Origin: Scytonematopsis contorta HA4267-MV1
GTDB lineage: Bacteria; Cyanobacteriota; Cyanobacteriia; Cyanobacteriales; Nostocaceae
Assembly (NCBI GenBank): GCA_019359035.1
Contig: JAHHIC010000060.1
Location: 1 to 64,000 of the forward strand
Length of the DNA stretch: 64,000 nt
Direction of reading: 5' to 3'
Shown: positions 44,995 to 54,248 of the stretch, piece by piece
Numbering within the stretch: the stretch's first letter is position 1
How the letters are laid out: each line of letters begins with the position of its first letter
The notes under the pieces: generated by a model
Databases searched by the model: none
What the model saw: the letters and a program-made list of their open reading frames with translations, nothing else
What the model was told of the DNA's origin: nothing
Program-made: the position numbers and the translations under genes

Positions 44995-45357
44995 TTAGGC
45001 CACGGAATCAAGTAAACCTGACATATCTAAAACTCTTTGTGAGTATTTTTCTGCTTGTTTGGCTGTCTCCGTTCGACGAAGTTCATCTAACAAAATATGG
45101 TCTAAATTTATTTGCCAGCGCACGAGTTGAACTTGAATATTAACTAATTCTTCTGCTTGCTCTGGTTCAATTTCGGCTGCTATCCACTCAATAAACCACT
45201 CTGTCTCATCTATTACAACTTCTACACCTTTTTTGAAAGCACTATTAAAAAACGAACGAACCCGGGCTAAGTTTGAAGCTATATGTCCTAAACGATGGGG
45301 AATATCTTCGTTTTGGAAGCGTGCTTTTTTTTCATCTAAATTCGATTTCATATCCAC
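44995..45357 (-). CDS. Small helical protein downstream of DUF5674 gene
   Basis: 120 residues, mostly helical and highly charged (IPHRLGHIASNLARVRSFFN; VDETEWFIEW-like segment VVIDETEWFIEWIAAEIEPE; VQLVRWQINLDHILLDELRR). It overlaps the 3' end of the DUF5674 gene by 26 bp on the same strand, so the two are expressed together, as a toxin-antitoxin or other two-component pair would be. I recognise the arrangement from cyanobacterial genomes but no function is known to me. Confidence 0.7.
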   Translation of the reverse strand: MDMKSNLDEKKARFQNEDIPHRLGHIASNLARVRSFFNSAFKKGVEVVIDETEWFIEWIAAEIEPEQAEELVNIQVQLVRWQINLDHILLDELRRTETAKQAEKYSQRVLDMSGLLDSVA

Positions 45358-45682
45358 CGATTAAATCCTCTGTAATTCGTTTTACACGTTGTTTTATCGC
45401 AGGGTCTTGAATAATCATTGAGCGATTGTTCTGACTTGGACGAATATTGATAATCGATTCATAATCAATCGACTGATTAAATGGAGTCCAATTGGCACCC
45501 CAGATATCTCGTTGCCTGCTACCATCTTCTAGTAATACAGCCTCGCACCAAGCGTGTTTTTCTCCTCCTCCTGCTAATATGCCACGTTCGATGTCAACTA
45601 CAACCTTGATATAAACTCTCAAAGTTTCCAGCATTTGCTCGACCTGCTCGCCTGTCGCACGTTCCTTAATTATAATTATCAA
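45332..45682 (-). CDS. DUF5674 family protein
   Basis: 116 residues matching the short conserved DUF5674 family: MIIIIKERATGEQVEQMLET, VVVDIERGILAGGGEKHAWC, EAVLLEDGSRQRDIWGANWT, INIRPSQNNRSMIIQDPAIK. Soluble and without known motif of catalysis. The next gene overlaps its 3' end. The start is only four bases from the end of the broken TnpB gene, so that element was cut or the pair was inserted there. Function unknown; pairing suggests a toxin-antitoxin-like module. Confidence 0.8.
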   Translation of the reverse strand: MIIIIKERATGEQVEQMLETLRVYIKVVVDIERGILAGGGEKHAWCEAVLLEDGSRQRDIWGANWTPFNQSIDYESIINIRPSQNNRSMIIQDPAIKQRVKRITEDLIGGYEIEFR

Positions 45683-45685
45683 TTC

Positions 45686-46406
45686 TCAACCCTGTAGTTT
45701 TAAATTTCCTTGGTAATCAATATAAGCCCAGCCAATTGAACTTGGATTAATATCAATTCCAATCGCTCCCCACTTAATATCAAGAGTACGCTTTTTGACT
45801 TTTATTGGAGTAAATTGTACAGCAACAGTCCACTTAGCATCTTTACGATAAAAGTGCCATGTTTTTGCTCCAGATGTAGGTAAGCGAGAATTTTTCTCCC
45901 AAAATTACCAATTCTTGATTGAACATGGGTTCCAAAATTAGACTCTAAGCATTTGGGTACTCTAATAGTAATTAAGTCACCATCCCATTGGCATACTTGG
46001 TTACCACAGGTTTCATCTTTTGACCCAACAAGAAATATATCACTTTTAGGCACTTTTACTCTTAGTGGGGCTTTTTTTAAATGGGCAATTTGTTTTTGAA
46101 GTTTAGCAATATATCTTTTTTTATGATGAATATTTTTTCTCAAGGCTTGCCAATTAGTCAGACCATCACTTAACCAACAACTTAATGGATAATTACATCC
46201 CGTTTTTGAGTTTATCCAGTTGGGTTTTAAGTAAAATTTTTCGGCGAGCAAGAGTTTTTTAAGTGATTTCTTTACCCACTCTAATGCTGATTTAAGTTTA
46301 CCTTCTAGTTGTTTTATATGATTTGCTCTACATTCTGAAGCTGAGTCTATTCTCCCAATTGCAGAAGATATAACACCATTAACCTGACGTTTTAAAAAAC
46401 CATATT
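45686..46406 (-). pseudogene. TnpB-like (IS605 OrfB-related) gene, truncated and frameshifted
   Basis: On the minus strand the frame reads KYGFLKRQVNGVISSAIGRI, CRANHIKQLEGKLKSALEWV, then NWQALRKNIHHKKRYIAKLQ and FLVGSKDETCGNQVCQWDGD. A frameshift near 45900 is followed by KTWHFYRKDAKWTVAVQFTP and IGIDINPSSIGWAYIDYQGN, the first RuvC-like motif (D in GIDINPS). It stops immediately after LKLQG. The rest of the RuvC domain, including the later acidic residues and zinc ribbon, is missing, and sequence upstream of 46406 is degraded too. No right-end structure of the transposon was found. Confidence 0.75.
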
Positions 46407-46622
46407 TATGTTGACGCTTAAAGTAATATGCTCACCTTACCTTAAGTGCCGACCTCATATAAAGGTCTCTTCGTTAGAGGGCGATAGTTATTCCGCCAAG
46501 AACTTGCTGTCGCCTTCTATATATGTTTTATTATACCGTTTAGCCGATATGTTTACATATTCATATATCGTAATATTTGCTGAAATTTTAATCGACAATA
46601 AAAATGTTGGTATATGTTATAA

Positions 46623-46925
46623 ATGACAACGATGCTAATGAATTCTCCGATTCCACCAAAATTCACGAAAAGAGACGACAGGAAAGCTGTACAGCAGTCC
46701 AAAGTGAAGATTCGTTGCCGTTTACAGGATTTAATTGATGCTCAAGGCATGACTAGGACAGGTTTGGCTTCTGCAACAGGTTTAACAAATGCAGCTATTA
46801 AAGGGTTATGCGACAACTCCGCAAAGCGCTACGATGTGGACACCTTAGCCGTATTGTGCGACTTTTTTGGGTGCGATATGGGTACGTTATTAGAAGTTAT
46901 TCCAAAAGAAAGAAAGGGAAGTTAA
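46623..46925 (+). CDS. XRE-family HTH regulator
   Basis: 100 residues. Residues about 28-92 are a compact Cro/CI-type domain (IRCRLQDLIDAQGMTRTGLA; SATGLTNAAIKGLCDNSAKR; LAVLCDFFGCDMGTLLEVIP), like YozG-type small regulators. Residues 1-27 are an unstructured basic tail. The start at 46623 leaves MTTMLMNSPIPPKF; the Met at codon 6 is an alternative. Isolated, with no partner toxin adjacent. Confidence 0.8.
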   Translation: MTTMLMNSPIPPKFTKRDDRKAVQQSKVKIRCRLQDLIDAQGMTRTGLASATGLTNAAIKGLCDNSAKRYDVDTLAVLCDFFGCDMGTLLEVIPKERKGS

Positions 46926-47497
46926 TTATTATAACTTACATTCTTTATCAAAGATGTTTAGTATAAACAACCAACGTCACGCAGCAAATATATGCTATCT
47001 AACTGCCTCAACTTCCTGCACAGTTAACGGACATTCACCAGCTTTTAGTTGCAAAAACTCTTGAGGTAGCACTAGGCTTTATTGACTTTAGTAGTGACTG
47101 CAGCGAATCGTTACAAGGAAATTTTCTCCGTTCTTGAGTCTTCAATCCTTTTCTAAGTCGTTTACCTGCATCAGTTCCAATAATTACCTGCTCAATGACA
47201 ATTACATTTTTTTTGAAATGCTTACAGTCAAAGAGCTACGCATGTGGACTTGATGAGTTTGATTAGTTGACACCTTGCTAGGAAAGACGTCCGAAATCGA
47301 AGTGCGTTTACTCTGTCTTAAGTCCTAAGCCAAAATTAGCCCTAAATTTTACGCCCAATTTACGCCCAATTTAATCCCAAAACTACCCAAACTAACCCAA
47401 AGAATACTTTGAATCAACATCAAAAAGACTGTAGTTCAAAAGTATTTTAAACGTTGAAAGGCTTAAAGCGCTTAGTTTTAGGGAGTTTGATTAAGAA
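46926..47497. other. Intergenic region before tRNA-Gly
   Basis: No complete gene. A short minus-strand run about 46990-47075 reads LPQEFLQLKAGECPLTVQEV and EAVR before a stop, possibly the end of a lost gene. Near the tRNA there is a repeat of ACGCCCAATTT and CCCAAACTA-type short units at 47350-47400. A tRNA flanked by accessory DNA on one side and housekeeping genes on the other is a typical island edge; no integrase gene or duplicated tRNA 3' end was found. Confidence 0.4.
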
Positions 47498-47568
47498 GCG
47501 GGTAACGCGATTCGAACGCGCGACATCAACCTTGGCAAGGTTGCGCTCTACCACTGAGCTATACCCGC
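47498..47568 (-). tRNA. tRNA-Gly (anticodon GCC)
   Basis: 71 nt on the minus strand with a full cloverleaf: acceptor GCGGGTA/TACCCGC, D-arm GCTCAGTGGTAGAGC, anticodon arm CAACC-TTGCCAA-GGTTG with anticodon GCC, and T-arm GCGCG-TTCGAAT-CGCGT. CCA is not encoded, as usual in cyanobacteria. It marks the transition from the accessory island to housekeeping genes. Confidence 0.96.
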
Positions 47569-47712
47569 AAACTCATTACATTACTAATATTGGCAGAATA
47601 ATCATGCTTTGTCAACCCTTTTTTCATTATTTCTCGACCAAGAAGCCCTGAGTAGGAACTAAACTAGAAAATCAACCCCAGTTTACTAGTCAACAACTCT
47701 GGAGATTTTTAG

Positions 47713-48303
47713 ATGACCAGCGAATTTACCAGCAACAAAAAACGACTTTTTGACTTGTGGGCACCCAGCTACGACTTCTTCTTTCTGACAATTTTTTACC
47801 AAGCGGTTCATAAGCGGTTACTGGAATTTGTTGACTTACCCTCCAAATCCGACGTGCTGGATATTGGCTGTGGTACCGGACGCTTGCTTAACCGACTTGC
47901 TGCAAATTTCCCAGATATGCGCGGTTTCGGGTTAGATTTATCCCCCGAAATGCTACGTGTTGCACGACAAAAAAACAACCACCACCCACGTTTAATTTTT
48001 ATTGAAGGAAAAGCAGAGTCTCTGCCTTTCGCTGAAAATCAATTTGATGCGGTTTTTAACACCATTAGTTTTTTGCATTACCCAGAACCACAACAGTTTT
48101 TTAGCGAAGTAGCGCGAGTGCTAAAAAAAGGTGGACGCTTTTACTTGGTTGATTCAGCATTACCAAGTTCTTACCTATCCATAGCTAAAGTCAGGTTTTA
48201 CAGCAAGCAGGAGCGCGAAAATTTAGGTTCGGATGTGGGATTATCATGTTTGGGACACCATTACATAATGGGACCAGTTTTACTGAGTGTCTTTGCTAAA
48301 TGA
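47713..48303 (+). CDS. Class I SAM-dependent methyltransferase
   Basis: 196-residue soluble enzyme transferring a methyl group from SAM to an unidentified, probably small substrate. Motif I VLDIGCGTGRLLNRL (about 55-69), motif II GLDLSPEMLRVAR, motif post-I/IV (SLPFAENQFDAVFNTISFLH) and post-motif strand (VLKKGGRFYLVDS) are all intact. It most resembles UbiE/MenG-type and related Methyltransf_11 proteins, and is a little shorter than those (about 230). It starts 145 bp beyond the tRNA and is convergent with ribH. Confidence 0.85.
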   Translation: MTSEFTSNKKRLFDLWAPSYDFFFLTIFYQAVHKRLLEFVDLPSKSDVLDIGCGTGRLLNRLAANFPDMRGFGLDLSPEMLRVARQKNNHHPRLIFIEGKAESLPFAENQFDAVFNTISFLHYPEPQQFFSEVARVLKKGGRFYLVDSALPSSYLSIAKVRFYSKQERENLGSDVGLSCLGHHYIMGPVLLSVFAK

Positions 48304-48444
48304 CACAAGCAGCTTAAAAAAATGTTGAGTATAGGCTATCCCACATTTAACTTTTTTCTTGGCATACACGGGCGGGCAAGGATGCCCACCCCACAAAAGA
48401 AAAGAGAAGAGAAGAGAAGAATTTATGGGTGGTTTTGTTTGGTT

Positions 48445-49023
48445 TTAAGTACCCCCTTCCATAACTTCTGGGGAAAAATCTCCAATATTCGCACTTTTAA
48501 GAGCGGAGTTTGGTAAAGAATTTACAGAATGTTGTTGTGCTGGATTAGACCGCAATTGCTTCATCAGGCTTCCCATTTCTAAAGCGGTCATCGCGTACTC
48601 CCACCCCAAATTTCCTTTTATACCAGCCCGTTCTAAAGCCTGTTGCATTGTATCGGTTGTCAAAACACCAAAAATAACTGGAACCCCTGTTTGGAAGCTA
48701 GCAGCCGCAATACCTTTAGCGACCTCAGAAGAGACATAATCAAAATGGGGTGTTTGTCCCCGAATAACAGCCCCTAAACAAACAATTGCATCGTAACGAT
48801 TAGAAATTGCCAATTGACGAGCCACCACAGGTACTTCAAAACTACCTGGAACCCAAACATAATCTACTTGCGTACCTTGTGGGTTAACATCTACACCGTG
48901 GCGTTTCAAACAATCTTGACAAGCTTCTAGCAATTTGGTGGTGACCAAATCATTAAATCTACCAATCACCAGCGCAAACCGTAAAGGTTGTGTATTAGTA
49001 AAATTTCCCTCAAAAACTGCCAT
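48445..49023 (-). CDS. ribH: 6,7-dimethyl-8-ribityllumazine synthase
   Basis: Catalyses the penultimate step of riboflavin synthesis, condensing 5-amino-6-ribitylaminouracil with 3,4-dihydroxybutanone phosphate. The 192-residue protein shows the lumazine synthase signature segments: [52 protein letters not shown] with the active-site His, and [17 protein letters not shown]. The C-terminal about 35 residues ([20 protein letters not shown]) are an extension typical of cyanobacterial versions. A 145-bp region with a terminator separates it from psbZ upstream. Confidence 0.96.
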   Translation of the reverse strand: MAVFEGNFTNTQPLRFALVIGRFNDLVTTKLLEACQDCLKRHGVDVNPQGTQVDYVWVPGSFEVPVVARQLAISNRYDAIVCLGAVIRGQTPHFDYVSSEVAKGIAAASFQTGVPVIFGVLTTDTMQQALERAGIKGNLGWEYAMTALEMGSLMKQLRSNPAQQHSVNSLPNSALKSANIGDFSPEVMEGGT

Positions 49024-49078
49024 GAATGCCTCTGAATCAAATATAGGTTTTGCTTAATATACATTTGTTTATCCAAAT

Positions 49079-49119
49079 AAACAGGAGCAGAAAAGACTTT
49101 CCCTAATCTGCTCCTGTTT
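49079..49119 (-). terminator. Terminator of psbZ
   Basis: A perfect 13-bp stem (AAACAGGAGCAGA/TCTGCTCCTGTTT) with a 15-nt loop lies 49 bp beyond the psbZ stop. On the minus strand the stem ends in TTT followed by ATTTGG. This is a strong hairpin, so ribH, which lies downstream on the same strand, is likely to use its own promoter. Confidence 0.75.
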
Positions 49120-49167
49120 GGTTACTCTGTTTCTGTGCTATTGATTTAGATTTAAGTGAAAGAGTCC

Positions 49168-49356
49168 TTAGGCAACAAAAAAGTTTAAGACACCGACTAA
49201 AATCACCAAGGCGAACCAAGCTCCAGAGCCAACCCAAAGAAGTTTTTTGGATTCAATCCAGTTCTGGGGAGTAGCATAAGCAACTGGTACACCAATTACT
49301 AGCGCAAAAGACGTAAGAACTAGAGCGAATAGAGCAATTTGGAATATTATGGTCAT
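49168..49356 (-). CDS. psbZ: Photosystem II protein Z
   Basis: 62-residue thylakoid membrane subunit of photosystem II (formerly ycf9), with two transmembrane helices ([20 protein letters not shown] and [20 protein letters not shown]) joined by the conserved loop [16 protein letters not shown]. The start is placed at the Met of MTIIFQ, the universal N-terminus. An ATG 15 bp upstream (MGERK) would add five residues; the overlapping GGGAGAACGGAAA provides a ribosome-binding site before MTIIFQ. Monocistronic by context. Confidence 0.96.
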   Translation of the reverse strand: MTIIFQIALFALVLTSFALVIGVPVAYATPQNWIESKKLLWVGSGAWFALVILVGVLNFFVA

Positions 49357-49467
49357 TTTCCGTTCTCCCAAGACCGCGAATTACTAAAGATTATGATATT
49401 TTACAAGGCAACACTGACTGTTTTCCCTTATTTGTTAAGGTATCAGAAAATTCATCATTTTTGTTAA

Positions 49468-49576
49468 TTGTTGACTGCTGACTGTTGACTGTTGACTGCT
49501 GACTGTTGACTGTTGACTGCTGACTGTTGACTGTTGACTGCTGACTGTTGACTGCTGACTGTTGACTGTTGACTGG
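49468..49576. repeat. Tandem TTGACTG(C/T)TGACTG repeats
   Basis: About 110 bp made of alternating TGTTGACTG and CTGACTG units (seven- and ten-base periods). It lies between the divergent psbZ and CCA-adding enzyme genes. Shorter copies in the inverse sense (GTCAACCGTCAACTGTCAAC) follow at 49638-49668, directly before the next start codon, so a hairpin between them is possible. Confidence 0.85.
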
Positions 49577-49673
49577 TGACCTATGGCTGATGGCTTTATA
49601 CATATATTTTAAATAAAATAAAAATGAATAAAAGCAAAACGTCAACCGTCAACCGTCAACTGTCAACAAATTT

Positions 49674-52385
49674 ATGGACTTAATACTTTGTCATACTACG
49701 GCTGATTTTGATGCTCTGGGAGCAGCGGTGGGGTTAACGCGCTTAAAGCCTGGTAGTAAAATAGTATTATCTGGTGGTGCTCACCCCCCAGTCAGAGATT
49801 TTTTGGCATTACATCGTGATGAATACTCTCTTATTGAAAGACGTTCTGTTAATCCCAACAAAATTCGCTCCCTTACTGTGGTAGACGCTCAACAACGAGA
49901 CCGTTTAGGTAAGGCTGCTGAATGGTTCGATTTACCCCATCTTCAAGAAATAATTATTTACGACCACCACTTAGAAAAAAATTCTGATATTCCTGCAACA
50001 CATGTACATACTGCTTCTGTGGGAGCGGCTACGACTTTAATTGTAGAAGAATTACAAAAGCAGCATATTACACTCTCTGTTGCCGAGTCTACTGTGATGG
50101 CTTTGGGTATTCATGTTGACACTGGCTCCCTTACTTTTGACCTTAGCACAGCACGAGATGCTTTGGCTTTGGCTTGGTTGATGCAGCAGGGGGCTAGTTT
50201 ACCTGTGATTAATCAGTATCTTGACCCTGGTTTATCGCCGCAGTTACAGCAACTTTTGAAACAGGCTTTAGAAAATCTCCAATATTTATATGTGAGTGGA
50301 TATACGTTTGCTTGGGTAATTTTAAAAACAGATGATTTTGTCCCTGGTTTATCCAATTTGGCTTCCCAGTTGGTTTCTTTAAGCGAAATTGATGCTTTGT
50401 TGTTGGCTAACGAAATCCAATCGGAAAATGAGAAGACTCGTTTAACAATTATCGGACGTTCGCAAATCAAAAATGTGAATTTAAACGAGTTATTTCAACC
50501 TTTTGGGGGAGGGGGTCATTCCCAAGCAGCATCATTGAGTTTACGGGGGGTAAATTCACAAGAAATTTTAGAGCAATTGGTCGGAAAACTGAAAAAACAA
50601 ATTCCTCATCCTCTGACAGCACGAGATTTAATGTCATCTCCAGTTCGCAGCATTCGTCCAGAAACTACTATAGATGAAGCACAAAGAATACTATTACGCT
50701 ATGGACATTCCGGTTTATGTGTAGTCGATGCTCAAGGACAACTTAATGGTATTATTTCACGACGCGACCTAGATATTGCTTTGCATCACGGCTTTAGCCA
50801 TGCTCCTGTAAAAGGGTACATGACAACTAACTTGAAAACAATAACTGCTGATACCACAATGCCACAAATAGAGACGTTGATGGTCGCTTATGATATTGGA
50901 CGGTTACCTGTTCTAGAAAATAATCATTTAGTTGGTATTGTGACTCGTACCGATATATTAAGGGAGTTACATCAGGAAGAAATGCGAGGGAAATCCAAAG
51001 AAGAAACAAGCGGAATCAGGGAAAATATTAGACATCCCACTTTAGCTGAATTACAAGCACGACTTGCACCAACTTTGTGGAAATTACTAACACAAGCATC
51101 CCAAGCAGCAGAAAAACGTGGGTGGAATCTTTATGTAGTTGGGGGTGCAGTGCGTGACTTATTGATGGCATCGGATGATGTTAAAAGCTTGATGATACAG
51201 GATATCGATTTAGTAGTCGATGGATTTGCGACTTCAGCAGATGTAGGTGCTGGGGTTGAACTAGCAAAAGAAATCCAAAAAATTCACCCGTCTTCACGTT
51301 TAGAAATTCACGGAGCTTTTCAGACAGCAGCCTTATTGTGGCACAAAGACCCAGAGCTAGATTCCCTTTGGGTAGATATTGCCACAGCCAGAACGGAATT
51401 TTATCCTTATCCAGCAGCGAATCCGGAAGTTGAAGCGAGTTCTATCCGTCAAGATTTATATCGTAGAGATTTTACCATAAATGCGATGGCATTGCGATTA
51501 ACTTCTCCTCGTGCAGGTGAATTACTGGATTTTTTTAATGGTTTATTAGATTTACGAGCCAAAAAAATTCGGGTGTTGCACGCAAACAGTTTTATTGAAG
51601 ACCCCACCCGTATATATCGGGGTGTGCGTTTTGCTGTGCGATTTGGGTTTGAGATAGAACAGCAGACCGAAGAATATATTAGATATGCTATTAATAGTGG
51701 CGTTTATGACCGCACCGCACAAGAAAATAACCGTACTCCTGCACTACAGACCCGGTTGAAGGCTGAATTGAAATATATTCTCCAAACTCCTTATTGGAAA
51801 GAGGCTTTAAAATTATTAGAAAAATTAGGAGCATTAAAGTGTGTTCATCATAGTCTGAAATTAGATGATGAATTATTACGGCAATTACGTTTATTAGAAC
51901 TTTGTTTGCGACGTTTTGACCCGCAACAAAATTTAAATATAATTCATTGGCAAATGCGTTTAGATACAATTATTGCTCACCTTGCACCAGAATATCGGGG
52001 AAAAGTCGCAAGGAATTTGCAATTACCGGAGGATAGTATTGCTAGATTAGAAAATTTAGTGGATTCTACTCGTGTAATTGAGTCATTAACTAATTGTCAA
52101 TATCCCAGTCAAGTGGTGCAGTTATTAAAGCAATATGATTTACCTACATTAATTTTAATTGCTATACAACAGAAACGAGTAATCCGACAAAAAATCTGGC
52201 ACTATTTTACCATTCTACGTCACGTTCAGCCTATTTTAAATGGAAATGATTTGAAGAAAATGGGTTACAAACCAAGCCCAAATTTTAAGAAAATGTTAGA
52301 TGATTTATTAGCAGCTACTTTGGATGGTAATCTAAAAAACCGATATGAAGCCGAGGATTTTTTAGCTAATAATTATCCCCAATAA
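49674..52385 (+). CDS. CCA tRNA nucleotidyltransferase with DHH and CBS domains
   Basis: Adds or repairs the 3' CCA end of tRNAs. The 903 residues comprise a DHH phosphoesterase domain (about 1-310: HTTADFDALGAA, IIYDHHLEKN, ALGIHVDTGSLTFDL, GGGGHSQAAS), two CBS domains (about 315-440: SPVRSIRPETTIDEAQRILL; AYDIGRLPVLENNHLVGIVT), and the poly(A)-polymerase-type head with VVGGAVRDLLM (about 488-498), DIDLVVDG carrying the catalytic acidic pair, and RRDFTINAMAL. The three-domain form is typical of cyanobacteria, some of which split A- and CC-adding activities between paralogues; which nucleotide this one adds cannot be told. Complete. Confidence 0.94.
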   Translation: MDLILCHTTADFDALGAAVGLTRLKPGSKIVLSGGAHPPVRDFLALHRDEYSLIERRSVNPNKIRSLTVVDAQQRDRLGKAAEWFDLPHLQEIIIYDHHLEKNSDIPATHVHTASVGAATTLIVEELQKQHITLSVAESTVMALGIHVDTGSLTFDLSTARDALALAWLMQQGASLPVINQYLDPGLSPQLQQLLKQALENLQYLYVSGYTFAWVILKTDDFVPGLSNLASQLVSLSEIDALLLANEIQSENEKTRLTIIGRSQIKNVNLNELFQPFGGGGHSQAASLSLRGVNSQEILEQLVGKLKKQIPHPLTARDLMSSPVRSIRPETTIDEAQRILLRYGHSGLCVVDAQGQLNGIISRRDLDIALHHGFSHAPVKGYMTTNLKTITADTTMPQIETLMVAYDIGRLPVLENNHLVGIVTRTDILRELHQEEMRGKSKEETSGIRENIRHPTLAELQARLAPTLWKLLTQASQAAEKRGWNLYVVGGAVRDLLMASDDVKSLMIQDIDLVVDGFATSADVGAGVELAKEIQKIHPSSRLEIHGAFQTAALLWHKDPELDSLWVDIATARTEFYPYPAANPEVEASSIRQDLYRRDFTINAMALRLTSPRAGELLDFFNGLLDLRAKKIRVLHANSFIEDPTRIYRGVRFAVRFGFEIEQQTEEYIRYAINSGVYDRTAQENNRTPALQTRLKAELKYILQTPYWKEALKLLEKLGALKCVHHSLKLDDELLRQLRLLELCLRRFDPQQNLNIIHWQMRLDTIIAHLAPEYRGKVARNLQLPEDSIARLENLVDSTRVIESLTNCQYPSQVVQLLKQYDLPTLILIAIQQKRVIRQKIWHYFTILRHVQPILNGNDLKKMGYKPSPNFKKMLDDLLAATLDGNLKNRYEAEDFLANNYPQ

Positions 52386-52387
52386 AA

Positions 52388-52417
52388 TGTAGAGACGTTA
52401 CATGTAACGTCTCTACA
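52388..52417. repeat. 30-bp perfect palindrome (TGTAGAGACGTTACA and complement)
   Basis: A perfect 15+15 palindrome directly after the CCA enzyme stop. The identical 30 bp occur at 56366-56395. It may act as a terminator-like hairpin between converging genes. Confidence 0.9.
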
Positions 52418-52431
52418 CAGATTTTCAAAAT

Positions 52432-53592
52432 CTATCTTGTGTTAGTGAAAGATTGTAAAATTGCATTTCTTGCTGACTTGGCTCTCAAATTGACATCATA
52501 GGGCAATGGTCTAATAAAATTTAGAGATGAACGCAATTTCCAAGGTATATAATCAGGATGTCTTAGCCAGGAATATTTATCACTTAATCCCCAATTAATA
52601 ATTGTATCAACTCCACCTGCGAAACAAGCGTTTAAATATCTTCTATAGCCATTTGCAACCATTGTATCTAGTTCGGATATTGTGCTTGGCAATGGGGTAT
52701 CAATAATTACGTCAAGTTCAGTAACAATTGGTTTGACTCCTGTATTTCTTAATTGTGTAAGGAAATTTCTAAATCCAGTTTCATTCCAAGCATAACCTGT
52801 CGAGAACCACATATGTGATTGCAAACCTACTGCATCTAGTTTGACACCACTATTTTTAAGATACCTAATAAGGTTCAGATATTTGTCTTGTTTCTAACCT
52901 GCATCTTCACAACCATAGTCATTGATTACGAATTCTTTACTACTGTCAATCGACTGTGCAATCTGAAAAACATCACGGATATATTCTGGTTTAACACCCT
53001 TACGTAGTCCATAAACTTGGTCTTCAGCTTCTGCTGGACTGTCGGCAATAACTTCGTTCACAATGTCCCATGAATACAGTGTTGTGTTGTTTCGATAACG
53101 TCCCATTACTGCATTAAAATGACGTTGAACATCAGCTAATGATGCTGGATATGGTAACCAGCTAGGTCTAGCCATGTGCCACAAAAGTGTATGTGCCCGT
53201 AATTTCATGTTATTGCGGGCACAAAAATTAATTGCCTTATCTGCTAGCGCAAAATTAAACTGTCCTGGTAATGGTTGAATCACAATCCATTTGAATGCTC
53301 CCTCAGTGACTGCTATAGAGCATTCACGAGCAACAAGAGCAGCATAAGTTTTATCTTGCTCAATGATTGTTTCTGATATAGATGTTCCATAGAATTTATT
53401 CACACTACGAGCAGCATCTTTAAGAGTATTGATTTTATTCTGTTTTAAAAGATTACCAATGTCTGAAAATGAAGAGCCTAATGACATTGTGTCTATATCT
53501 TGTGCAGAGAAACTACTATTGAAATATTTAGATGCAATTAGTGATGTTAGACTAGCGCAAGTAGCAGTAGTTAAAAACTTTCGTCTATCCAT
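52432..53592 (-). pseudogene. GH10 endo-1,4-beta-xylanase interrupted by one TAG
   Basis: The frame runs 386 codons with a single in-frame TAG at 52894-52896 and no frameshift. The N-terminus carries a twin-arginine-type signal (MDRRKFLTTA followed by a hydrophobic stretch). The glycoside hydrolase family 10 motifs are conserved: LRAHTLLWHMARPSWL, the acid/base Glu180 in SWDIVNEV, FVINDYG, and after the stop LDAVGLQSHMWFS and the nucleophile Glu in IVTELDVIID. It ends with the expected TIINWGLSDKYSWL segment. The enzyme would be secreted to cleave xylan. The stop removes the nucleophile, so it is inactive unless the codon is read through or is an error. Confidence 0.88.
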
Positions 53593-54248
53593 TTGAGTAT
53601 TCCCTTTGTTGAATTAATAAATGAAAATGAAAAAATGAATACGGAAATTCTTAACACAACAAATTCTCACCGCTTGTGTAAGCAGTTATATAGACATTCC
53701 AAAGGAAGAGAATACTTACGAAAAATTTTCTCTTGGGAATATTAATCTGTTGTATGTGCGACAATAACTAGGTAAACCTTAGTTATAAGCGTAGAATGCC
53801 TTTAATGCTACCGTCATCAATCGAAAAAATTGTAGTTTTAGAATTCATATTACGACTCTAAAAAATAACGGAACAGCGCAATATCTATATTATAAATTTG
53901 TTTTTTCTAGAGAAAATTTCTTTATGAAAAGTCTACATTCACTGTTATTTCACGTACGCATAATCTTGCATTTTCATCGGTCTAAACTTATTTATTTGCA
54001 ACGGTTAATAGATATTTGATAGTTACATCTCTGATGAATTTATCAAGATTTATTATTCGATGTTTCCCCAGCACACCTGAAAACCCCACCCCCAACCTCC
54101 TCCCCGTAAACGGAGAGGGGGCTACGATAAACTAACAAAAATAGTTGATTTTTGATTATCCACAAGCTGCATAAAAATCGTAGCCCCCTCCCCGCTTGCG
54201 GGGAGGGGGTTGGGGGTGGGGTTCTTTCGGATTGGAAGAGTGAAATTT
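53593..54248. other. Intergenic region between GH10 and ilvA
   Basis: No gene. AT-rich upstream sequence of the xylanase gene (its promoter should lie about 53600-53750), then the large GC-rich inverted repeat at 54081-54223 next to the ilvA 3' end. Confidence 0.6.
54081..54223. repeat. Large GC-rich inverted repeat (CCCCACCCCCAACC type)
   Basis: AACCCCACCCCCAACCTCCT with CCCCGTAAACGGAG and GGGGGCTACGAT at the left is matched by ATCGTAGCCCCCTCCCCGCT and GGGGAGGGGGTTGGGGGTGG at the right. The arms are about 45 bp, imperfect, and around 50 bp apart. Each arm also has its own internal hairpin. This is a common dispersed element of the phylum, located after ilvA, and may end its transcript. Confidence 0.85.

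Noticed and set aside
45686-46406. TnpB remnant as a type V (Cas12-like) effector for the nearby arrays
   Set aside because: It matches cyanobacterial IS605-type TnpB, is frameshifted, lacks most of the RuvC domain, and the array repeats have the ATGGAAAC end typical of type I/III crRNAs.
47498-47568. tRNA-Gly as an attachment site of an integrated element
   Set aside because: Accessory DNA lies on one side, but no integrase gene and no duplicated tRNA 3' segment was seen in the window, so an attachment site cannot be supported.
49391-49645. Open frame encoding NSQQSTVNSQQS repeats
   Set aside because: It is the translation of the GTTGACTGCTGACT tandem repeats between psbZ and the CCA enzyme; composition and lack of start context argue against a gene.
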